From an uncultured Collinsella sp. (GTDB taxonomy: Bacteria > Actinomycetota > Coriobacteriia > Coriobacteriales > Coriobacteriaceae): DNA of 64,000 bases. A program made the translations under genes and the position numbers. The stretch spans positions 62,001-126,000 of the forward strand of contig CABRYP010000002.1 of assembly GCA_902475245.1 (NCBI GenBank), given 5' to 3'. Below the pieces are notes generated by a model. It was given only the letters and a program-made list of their open reading frames with translations. It was not told where the DNA came from and did no database searches. Numbering within the stretch: position 1 is the stretch's first letter; the number at the start of each line of letters is the position of its first letter. Of the stretch, positions 49,844 through 57,029 are shown piece by piece.

Positions 49844-51331
49844 CTACTCGCCCTCCGGGGTCTCGACGTCTTCCGCAGCAACAGCGTCATCGGTACCGTC
49901 AATGGCATCCACCGCGTCGACAGCCTCCAAGCTATCATCAGCGACGTCAACGACCTCGACGACGAGGTCCTCGCTACCGTCCTCGAGCTCGTCCTCGAAC
50001 TCCGAGAAGTCCTCGGCGCCCTCAAAGTCAAAGGCGCGCTGGCAAATGCGAACCTCGTCGCCGGCACGGCAGCCGGCCTTTTGGAGCGCATCGTCAACGC
50101 CCATGCGGGAAAACTTATGCTGCAGGTAGATGACGGCTTCCTCGTTTTCCCAGTCGGTCTGAATAACCAAGCGCTCGATGGCGCGACCGACCACACGGAA
50201 GGCACCGGGCTCCTCCTGGACGATACGGAAGCGCTTCTCGCGCTGCAGGCGGCGACGCTCCCACTCCTCGTCGCGCAGATCGACCGGCTCATCGGAAACC
50301 GCAAGTTCAGCGCGAAGCTTGGCCACCTGCTCGCCCACGGCAAGCATCAACGTGTTGAGACCGGCACCCGTCACAGCGGAGACGGCAAAGAACATATGAC
50401 CATCATCGAGCGCCGCACGCTTAAGGTCGGCAATCTTATCGGCCGTACCCGGAGCGTCGCATTTGTTGGCGACGACGATCTGCGGACGCTCCGAAAGCTC
50501 GGCACCATACTGCTCGAGCTCACGGTTAATAATGCGATAGTCCTCAACCGGATCGCGATCTTCAAATCCGCCCGTCATGTCAACGACATGCATGATCAGG
50601 GCCGTGCGCTCAATGTGGCGCAGGAACTGATGGCCCAGGCCACGACCCTCGCTCGCGCCCTCGATGAGACCGGGAACGTCGGCAACGACGTAAGAATATT
50701 CGCCGGCACGCACCATGCCCAGATTGGGCACAAGCGTGGTAAACGGGTAGTCGGCAATCTTGGGACGGGCAGCGCTCATACGCGCGATGAGCGAGGACTT
50801 GCCGACCGAGGGAAAGCCCACAAGCGCGGCATCGGCCATGAGCTTCATCTCGAGCTCGATCCAGTGCTCCTCAGCCGGCTCGCCGAGCTGGGCAAACGCG
50901 GGCGCGCGACGCACCGACGTCACAAAGTGAGTGTTGCCCAGACCGCCAGCACCACCGGGCGCCACGACAACGCGCTCGCCGTCGTGCACCAGGTCGGCAA
51001 TCTCGAACATCGGAGTCTGCGTCTCGGGATCGAGCTCGCGGACCACAGTGCCCATGGGGACTTTCAAAATCAGGTCCTCACCGCTCTTGCCGTTGCGGCG
51101 GGCACCCTGGCCATGCGTGCCGCGCTCGGCACGGAAGTGATGCTTAAAGCGGTAATCGATCAGCGAGGAAAGCTGAGCGTCGGCCTGGATAACGACGTTG
51201 CCGCCACGACCGCCGTCGCCGCCATCGGGGCCGCCCTTGGGAACAAATGCCTCGCGCCTAAACGACATGCATCCGGCTCCGCCGTCGCCGCCGCAAACGT
51301 TAATTCGGCTGATATCGGTGAACTGTGACAA
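49844..51331 (-). CDS. obgE: GTPase Obg (ObgE/CgtA)
   Basis: 495 aa. The glycine-rich Obg fold (NVCGGDGGAGCMSFRREAFV, GGPDGGDGGRGGNVV) is followed by the GTPase domain (GFPSVGKSSLIARM, DVPGLIEGASEGRGLG, NKCD) and an OCT domain (about 340-430). The last 60 residues are highly acidic. Obg acts in 50S assembly and ppGpp response. The start is a TTG after GGAGGCGATTCTG. Confidence 0.97.
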   Translation of the reverse strand: MSQFTDISRINVCGGDGGAGCMSFRREAFVPKGGPDGGDGGRGGNVVIQADAQLSSLIDYRFKHHFRAERGTHGQGARRNGKSGEDLILKVPMGTVVRELDPETQTPMFEIADLVHDGERVVVAPGGAGGLGNTHFVTSVRRAPAFAQLGEPAEEHWIELEMKLMADAALVGFPSVGKSSLIARMSAARPKIADYPFTTLVPNLGMVRAGEYSYVVADVPGLIEGASEGRGLGHQFLRHIERTALIMHVVDMTGGFEDRDPVEDYRIINRELEQYGAELSERPQIVVANKCDAPGTADKIADLKRAALDDGHMFFAVSAVTGAGLNTLMLAVGEQVAKLRAELAVSDEPVDLRDEEWERRRLQREKRFRIVQEEPGAFRVVGRAIERLVIQTDWENEEAVIYLQHKFSRMGVDDALQKAGCRAGDEVRICQRAFDFEGAEDFSEFEDELEDGSEDLVVEVVDVADDSLEAVDAVDAIDGTDDAVAAEDVETPEGE

Positions 51332-51347
51332 CAGAATCGCCTCCTAC

Positions 51348-51392
51348 AAAAAAGAGGGAGACCCTTGAATCCTAAAACTCAAGTGCCTCCCA
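51348..51392 (-). terminator. Terminator between rpmA and obgE
   Basis: GGGAGGCACTTGA and TTCAAGGGTCTCCC pair with one mismatch (13 bp) and TCTTTTTTG follows on minus. As obgE starts only about 20 bases further on, termination may be partial so that obgE is made at a lower level than L21/L27. Confidence 0.75.
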
Positions 51393-51416
51393 CATATGTG
51401 CTCTATGAAGGGTGAA

Positions 51417-51674
51417 TTACGCGTTCGCGAGCGGGCGTACGCTGACCCTGTGCTTGATACCCTTGTGGAACTCAACGGTACCGTCGACCAGCGCGAACAG
51501 CGTGTCGTCCTTGCCACGGCCAACGTTCTCACCCGGGTGGATGTGCGTGCCGTGCTGACGGACGAGAATCGTGCCCGTGGTTACCGTCTGGCCGGCATAG
51601 CGCTTCGTGCCAAGGCGCTGACCGCGGGAGTCACGGCCATTACGGGAGGAACCGAGTCCTTTTTTGTGTGCCAT
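51417..51674 (-). CDS. rpmA: 50S ribosomal protein L27
   Basis: 85 aa. AHKKGLGSSRNGRDSRGQRL is the L27 N-terminus without the cleavable extension found in Firmicutes; GTILVRQHGTHIHPGENVGR follows. The N-terminal tail reaches the peptidyl-transferase centre. It follows rplU, the conserved order. Confidence 0.98.
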   Translation of the reverse strand: MAHKKGLGSSRNGRDSRGQRLGTKRYAGQTVTTGTILVRQHGTHIHPGENVGRGKDDTLFALVDGTVEFHKGIKHRVSVRPLANA

Positions 51675-51707
51675 TGTGTATACCTACTCTTTCGTTACGA
51701 GTGTAAT

Positions 51708-52082
51708 CTACTCGGCGACGGGAGCCTCGGCAACAGCCTCAGCCTCTGCCTTGACAGCCTTCTTGGCGCGGGAGGTAGCCTGAACCTTCACGATCTTCAG
51801 CTTGGTGAGCTGCTGACGGTGACCCTTCAGACGACGATAGCGCTTGCGCTTGTGGAACTTGAAGACCAGCTGCTTCTCGCCCTTGAACTGCTCAACGATC
51901 TGAGCGGTAACCTTGGCCTTGGCCAGCTTGTCGGGATCGGTGACGATCTTCTTACCATCGTTGAGGAAGATAACCGGCAGGGTGATCTTATCGCCCTCAT
52001 TGCCCTCGATCTTCTCGACGGTGATGACATCGTCGGTGGCGACCTTGTACTGCTTGCCGCCCGTGTTAACGATTGCGTACAT
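51708..52082 (-). CDS. rplU: 50S ribosomal protein L21
   Basis: 124 aa. MYAIVNTGGKQYKVATDDVI starts the family fold and KRKRYRRLKGHRQQLTKLKI ends it. A 20-residue Ala/Glu/Lys tail follows (VKAEAEAVAEAPVAE). The start is the ATG after AAGGGCAAGTAAAC; an ATG seven codons earlier is not conserved. Confidence 0.97.
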   Translation of the reverse strand: MYAIVNTGGKQYKVATDDVITVEKIEGNEGDKITLPVIFLNDGKKIVTDPDKLAKAKVTAQIVEQFKGEKQLVFKFHKRKRYRRLKGHRQQLTKLKIVKVQATSRAKKAVKAEAEAVAEAPVAE

Positions 52083-52124
52083 GTTTACTTGCCCTTCATG
52101 CATCAGTTAGTGCAACAGCCGAAT

Positions 52125-52153
52125 ATAGTAGCAGGCGATAATACCCCCGTCAA
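52125..52153 (-). promoter_or_regulatory. Promoter of the rplU-rpmA unit
   Basis: Minus strand: TTGACG (52153-52148), 17-base spacer, TACTAT (52130-52125). The -35 lies inside the 3' end of the upstream gene (stop at 52150). The start codon of rplU is 43 bases beyond the -10. Confidence 0.75.
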
Positions 52154-52962
52154 CGAGTATGTGGAGCAAATCCACAAGTTCGCACAGGTATGGGGCTGAC
52201 GAGTCGGCCCTCGTCGTCCTCGCATGCTTGATTCTGACGCTCGACATCGTAGGAGCAGATGGTCACGAGGTCTTGCATACCGGTGGAAACAATAGGTGCA
52301 TCGACGCCCGGGGTCAAGCCCTGCAACAAAACATCAGCGGCAGAAAGCAAAATTTCCGGACGCATGGAGCCCTCGTTATCGGCATGGGTGTCGAGCATGA
52401 GCACCAGATGGTCCGGGCGCTCCCCTGCCGTGAGCTCATAGCCCACCAGAGTGTGGTCAAGGTCCAGGCGTTTGCTCTTTTTGCCACGAGCGTAGTCGAT
52501 GCCGTGGCCCGCGCGCAGCGTATCGACAGCGCGACGCACCTCGTCGGCGCTCACGGGGGCCTCGGGGTCCAGGTGCAAGTCGATGCGGTACGACAGACGC
52601 GTAAGCTCAGCCGTCAGCGCCGGCGTGCGCACGTCGATATAGGCGGCCTCGATAGGCGCCAAATCGGCAGGGGACGCCGCGACCAGGCGCTCAAACGCCT
52701 CATCGAGTGCGACGAACTCGGTCATAAACAGGTCATACCACTCGCAGGTCGACGACGTGCCCACGGGCAGCGCCGACGAAAAGCCCACGCGCATGTGCGG
52801 AGAGAAGCCCTGCGTCACGGCATAGGGCAGCCCCGCGCGACGTACGATGCGCTCAATGGTATGAATCACTTCGAGATGGCCCAGGTACTTAAGACGGTCG
52901 CGCTTGCCATAGCGAACGCGAAGCCTAAAGAGCGAGGGATTGTCGGTCAAGCGCTCACTCAT
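52150..52962 (-). CDS. Radical-SAM-associated protein (DUF2344, TIGR03936-like)
   Basis: 270 aa. LFRLRVRYGKRDRLKYLGHL, TIERIVRRAGLPYAVTQGFS and PHMRVGFSSALPVG are the features of this family, normally fused to or paired with a radical-SAM protein upstream of rplU. It resembles an RNA-modification accessory factor, but the reaction is unknown. Its start overlaps the upstream gene's stop in an ATGA junction, implying a complex. Confidence 0.88.
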   Translation of the reverse strand: MSERLTDNPSLFRLRVRYGKRDRLKYLGHLEVIHTIERIVRRAGLPYAVTQGFSPHMRVGFSSALPVGTSSTCEWYDLFMTEFVALDEAFERLVAASPADLAPIEAAYIDVRTPALTAELTRLSYRIDLHLDPEAPVSADEVRRAVDTLRAGHGIDYARGKKSKRLDLDHTLVGYELTAGERPDHLVLMLDTHADNEGSMRPEILLSAADVLLQGLTPGVDAPIVSTGMQDLVTICSYDVERQNQACEDDEGRLVSPIPVRTCGFAPHTR

Positions 52963-54836
52963 GCGCGATCACCCACCAATACGTTCTTGGCATGGAGCGT
53001 GGGGCAGATTCCACAGCCGGTGCACGACGTGCGGGTGCAATCGGGCGTCGTGACGCCCTCCAGCGAGCGGCGGTATTCGCGCTCGAGAAAGCCGCGCGAG
53101 CAGCCGGGGCTCACGTGCTCCCAGGGCAGGTGCCAGTCCAGTTCGTAGGGCAGGTGCACGAGCTCGTTGAGATCGATGCCGTTTTTGGCAGCAGCCGACT
53201 TCCAGTTATCGAGCGAGAAATGCTCCACCCAGGCGTCAAAACGCGAGCCCGCACGCCAGGCGTCAATGATGACAGGTGTCATGTCACGGCCGGCGCGAGA
53301 CAGCGCGGCCTCGACGAGCGAGGTCTCGGCATCGTGGTAGTGCACGCGTACGGCGCGGTTGCGCACGCTCGTGATGAGGAGCTTCTGACGGCGCTTGACG
53401 TCGTCGTAATCGAGTTGCGGGCACCATTGGAACGGAGTGGCGGCCTTGGGAATAAACACCGACACCGAGATGGACACCGAGATGGAGCCGCGACGTGCCT
53501 TGGGAACCACGGAGCGGCCAAGCTCGAGCACGTGGTCGGCCAGGTTGGCGATGGCCACGATATCCTCGTCACGCTCGCCGGGAAGACCCATCATAAAGTA
53601 GAGCTTCATGCGGTTCCAGCCAGCCTCGAAGGCCGCCTTGGCCGCACGGTCCAAGTCCTCCTCGGTCACGTTCTTGTTGATGATGTCGCGCATGCGCTGA
53701 CTGCCGGCTTCGGGGGCAAACGTCAGGCCGCCCTTCTTTTCGCCGGCGACCGACTCGGCCATATCCACGCCAAACGAATCCAGGCGCTGCGAGGGAATGG
53801 ACACGCGAATGCCCGTATCTTCCAGACGGCGGTTAAGGCGACCGAGCACATCGCGGATGCAGGAGTGATCGGTGGTCGAAAGCGAGGTAAGCGACACCTC
53901 GTCATAGCCGGTCTTTTCCAGGCCCTGAATCACCGAGGACACAATCTGGTCGGCCGAGCGCTCGCGCACCGGGCGATAGGTCATGCCGGCCTGGCAAAAA
54001 CGGCAGCCGCGGGCACAGCCGCGCAGAATCTCGATAGACAGGCGATCGTGAACGAGCTGCGCGTAGGGCACGCACGACTGCGACAGCGGATTGGTAGCGC
54101 CAAAGTCCTCAACGACGCGCTTATAGACTACCGGCGGGACGTCCTTGCCTTCGCGCGGCACGGTGTAGCCATGCGGCGAACAGGGCTCGTCATGGCGAAC
54201 CTCGTAGAGCGACGGCACATAGGTGCCACCGACCGTCGCGAGCTGCTCGACAATCTGGGTGCGCGAGACGCCCTCATCGCGCAGGTGACGATGCAGCTGG
54301 CAAACCTCGAGCAGCGACTCCTCGCCCTCGCCGATCAGAATGGCATCAAAGAAGGCCGCATACGGCTCGGGGTTATAGACCGAGGGGCCACCGGCGACGA
54401 TGATGGGATCGTCCTCGGTGCGGTCGGCCGCGAGCAGCGGAATGCCGGCGAGGTCGAGCGCCTCGAGAAAGTTGGTGACGGCCATCTCGTGCGGCACATG
54501 CATGCCAACGATATCGAACGAGGCCACGGGCGCCGCGCCCTCGAGCGACAGCAGCGGAATGTTCGCCTCGCGCATGGCGTCGCCCATGTCGGGCCACGGC
54601 ACATAGCCGCGCTCGCAGGAAATGCCCTCGGCCTGATTAAGGATGTTGTAGAGAATGGCGATGCCCTGGTTGGGCAGACCGACCTCATACACGTCCGGAT
54701 AGATCATGCAGCAGCGGTAGTCGGCATCGGCCTTTGAGAGCGTGCCCCACTCGTGGTCGATATAGCGACTCGGCTTTTCGACCTTGGCGAGCAACGGCTC
54801 GATCAGATGAAAACAGTCTTGGTATGGAACGCGCAA
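52959..54836 (-). CDS. Radical SAM protein with B12-binding-like N-terminus (TIGR03960-like)
   Basis: 625 aa. The N-terminal third resembles a cobalamin-binding fold (YPDVYEVGLPNQGIAILYNI, FDIVGMHVPHEMAVTNFLEA, IIVAGGPSVYNPEPYA). The radical-SAM cluster is EILRGCARGCRFCQAGMTYR (CxxxCxxC). A C-terminal Cys-rich segment (CTRTSCTGCGICPT) may bind a second cluster. Substrate unknown; pairing with the next gene and ribosomal genes suggests RNA or translation-linked modification. The start is a TTG after GGGGTTTCTT. Confidence 0.9.
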   Translation of the reverse strand: MRVPYQDCFHLIEPLLAKVEKPSRYIDHEWGTLSKADADYRCCMIYPDVYEVGLPNQGIAILYNILNQAEGISCERGYVPWPDMGDAMREANIPLLSLEGAAPVASFDIVGMHVPHEMAVTNFLEALDLAGIPLLAADRTEDDPIIVAGGPSVYNPEPYAAFFDAILIGEGEESLLEVCQLHRHLRDEGVSRTQIVEQLATVGGTYVPSLYEVRHDEPCSPHGYTVPREGKDVPPVVYKRVVEDFGATNPLSQSCVPYAQLVHDRLSIEILRGCARGCRFCQAGMTYRPVRERSADQIVSSVIQGLEKTGYDEVSLTSLSTTDHSCIRDVLGRLNRRLEDTGIRVSIPSQRLDSFGVDMAESVAGEKKGGLTFAPEAGSQRMRDIINKNVTEEDLDRAAKAAFEAGWNRMKLYFMMGLPGERDEDIVAIANLADHVLELGRSVVPKARRGSISVSISVSVFIPKAATPFQWCPQLDYDDVKRRQKLLITSVRNRAVRVHYHDAETSLVEAALSRAGRDMTPVIIDAWRAGSRFDAWVEHFSLDNWKSAAAKNGIDLNELVHLPYELDWHLPWEHVSPGCSRGFLEREYRRSLEGVTTPDCTRTSCTGCGICPTLHAKNVLVGDRA

Positions 54837-54845
54837 AAGAAACCC

Positions 54846-55775
54846 CTAAGCAGCGAGATCAGATGCGTCCTCAAAGGGACCCATGGGACGAGTAGCGCCG
54901 GCAACCGTGGTCACCAGGTCGCGGACGTGCGAGAACGTGGCGGCAGCCACCTCGTTGGCACGGCTGTAGTCAATATCGCGCTCGTAGAGCGACACGAGCG
55001 CACGGCCCATGCCATAGGTTCCCGCGGCGGCGGTCAGCGCCTTGACGGCAAACCCAATATGCGGCGTCTGCTTTACCAGGGCGCGGGTGACGGCGCGGAG
55101 CACCAGACCGGCAGCAAGCACGCCCGCGACCTCGTAGCCACGCTCGGGCTTAATGCCGCGCCCAAAGATGGCCGCCAGTTCAAAGAGCATGCCCACCTGC
55201 GCCAGCGCCATAACGGGATAATCGGCCCCCGGCAAAAACACCAGCGCGCCCGTCGCCATATTGGTAAGCGCGCACGAGGTGATGATGCGGTTGGCGGCGG
55301 CGATGCGCATAAAGGCAAAGTTCGCCGCAAAGGCTGTCTCCTTGTCCGTGCGATCGAGAATCCAGCGGGAAAGCGTCTCGAGCAGATACGTCTTATCGGT
55401 GGCCGCCACCGCGCCGAGCATGGGCGTGGACTCCTGGATAAAAGGCACCTCCACAGCAGACTCGGCAAGCACGCACACGGGGGCGCCGGCAATCACGAGT
55501 TCCTGCACGGCGCTCTCAAGGCGGTCAGACCCGCACGAAAGCACCAGCACCACATCGGTATCGGTCTTGGGGACGATACGGTCCTCCCCCAGGCGCTCAA
55601 CGCGCACAATGCCCGACGTCGTCTGTGGCACGAAGGCATCGCGCACCGTCTCGACCAAAAAACGCGAGGCAGACGAATCGAGGTAGACGGACACGCGAAC
55701 CGGCGTGTCGGAATCCTTCTTGGTGGTCGCGCCCATCTTAAAGACGCGGGTCAGCTTGTCCACGGGAATCTTCAT
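54846..55775 (-). CDS. Unrecognised membrane protein, DUF697-like C-terminal half
   Basis: 309 aa. Residues about 65-120 look like an alpha/beta nucleotide-binding-type fold (TDVVLVLSCGSDRLESAVQE, ELVIAGAPVCVLAESA) but have no P-loop. From about 155 there are two or three hydrophobic segments (IITSCALTNMATGALVFLPG, MALAQVGMLFELAAIFG, GVLAAGLVLRAVTRALV) resembling the DUF697 domain that accompanies some membrane GTPases. It lies between rodA (19 bases) and the radical-SAM gene (10 bases), so it is cotranscribed with the cell-shape genes. Function is unknown. Confidence 0.75.
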   Translation of the reverse strand: MKIPVDKLTRVFKMGATTKKDSDTPVRVSVYLDSSASRFLVETVRDAFVPQTTSGIVRVERLGEDRIVPKTDTDVVLVLSCGSDRLESAVQELVIAGAPVCVLAESAVEVPFIQESTPMLGAVAATDKTYLLETLSRWILDRTDKETAFAANFAFMRIAAANRIITSCALTNMATGALVFLPGADYPVMALAQVGMLFELAAIFGRGIKPERGYEVAGVLAAGLVLRAVTRALVKQTPHIGFAVKALTAAAGTYGMGRALVSLYERDIDYSRANEVAAATFSHVRDLVTTVAGATRPMGPFEDASDLAA

Positions 55776-55793
55776 AGCAAACCCCTCCAGCGG

Positions 55794-57020
55794 TTACGCG
55801 GCGCCCGAACGATGCCGCCATATGGATTGTACGATACCCACCGTCAGCAACTGAATCATCATCGAGGACGAACCAAAACTAATAAATGGCAGCGGAATAC
55901 CGGTAATCGGCATCATGCCAATGCACATGCCGATGTTCTCGAAGGTCTGGAACGCCCACATGCCGACGATGCCCACGCACGATAGGCGCAAGAACAGCGA
56001 CTCGCACTTAAAGGCAACGCGGATCGTCGAGAAAATCAGCAGCACGTAGAGGCACAGGAGCAAAAAGGAGCCGCAGAAGCCGAACGTCTCGGACAGGAAG
56101 GCGAAGACGAAGTCGGTGTGGAACTCGGGCAGAAAGCCACCGGCAGACTGCGTCGCATGGCCCAGCCCTTTACCGAAAAAGCCACCCGAGCCGACGGCAA
56201 TGAGCGACTGCTGCAGGTTGTAGGCATCATCCGAATCGGCATTATCGGGGTCGATAAAGACGGTCAGTCGGTTCATCTGGTACTGCTTGATCAAAACGTC
56301 ATGGCCCAAAAGAGAATCGAGCACCGAATCGAGCGCCAGGATGAGCGCCACCAGGCCCACAAGCAGCGCCAAGGTCGACAGCACCCATTCGCGACGCGCA
56401 CCGCTCATGCAGATCACAACGGCACCCGACACCAACACGACCAGGCCCGAACCCAGGTCGCCCATGGCGACGACGGCCAAAAACGGAACGGAGAGCATGC
56501 CACAGAGCTTAATGTAGTCGCGGGCGGTATCGATGCGGCCGTTGTACTGCGAACCAAGCGTGGCGATAAAGAAGATCGTGATGAGCTTGGCAAGCTCGAC
56601 CGGTTGGAAGGTAAGGCCGATACCGGGAATCTTGATCCAGCCCGTCATGCCCAGACCGCCCGTATAGGACAGACCCGGAATCTTAGGCGAGAAAATCACA
56701 ATGAGATCGATGACGAGCAGCGCCGTCGAGAAGTTAGAGATGCCGCGCAGATCGGTACGCCAGACGAGCACCGCAAGCACCGTACCGATGCCGATGCCCA
56801 ACAGGTGGCGCGAGAATGAGGCGTCGGCCTTAAACTGCGAGGCCGACCAAATGATGATGGCACCATAGGCTACGAGCGCCAAGGCTGCCAGCAGCACGCC
56901 GATGTGCACCTTCTGGCGAAACGTACCGCGCGAGGCCGAAAGCTGCTTGTTGACACGGTCCAGGCTGCTGCGAGAACCGGTTTTAGTTGAGCGGAACAGG
57001 TCCGCCGGCGAAAAATCCAT
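55794..57020 (-). CDS. rodA: Rod-shape SEDS glycosyltransferase RodA
   Basis: 408 aa with about ten membrane segments after a 37-residue cytoplasmic tail. SEDS signatures are GGLGMTGWIKIPGIGLTFQP, VVAMGDLGSGLVV (catalytic Asp) and FLPEFHTDFVFAFLSETFGF. It polymerises glycan from lipid II with its partner PBP2, coded just upstream. The ATG follows TAGGAGGTTGCG. Confidence 0.96.
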   Translation of the reverse strand: MDFSPADLFRSTKTGSRSSLDRVNKQLSASRGTFRQKVHIGVLLAALALVAYGAIIIWSASQFKADASFSRHLLGIGIGTVLAVLVWRTDLRGISNFSTALLVIDLIVIFSPKIPGLSYTGGLGMTGWIKIPGIGLTFQPVELAKLITIFFIATLGSQYNGRIDTARDYIKLCGMLSVPFLAVVAMGDLGSGLVVLVSGAVVICMSGARREWVLSTLALLVGLVALILALDSVLDSLLGHDVLIKQYQMNRLTVFIDPDNADSDDAYNLQQSLIAVGSGGFFGKGLGHATQSAGGFLPEFHTDFVFAFLSETFGFCGSFLLLCLYVLLIFSTIRVAFKCESLFLRLSCVGIVGMWAFQTFENIGMCIGMMPITGIPLPFISFGSSSMMIQLLTVGIVQSIWRHRSGAA

Positions 57021-57029
57021 CGCAACCTC

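Noticed and set aside
49016..51328. A 770-codon plus-strand frame opposite yqeK, nadD and obgE
   Set aside because: It spans three clear genes on the other strand and has low-complexity His/Arg/Gly composition, typical of antisense frames in high-GC DNA.
52992..54737. A 581-codon plus-strand frame opposite the radical-SAM gene
   Set aside because: Antisense shadow without start signals or domains.
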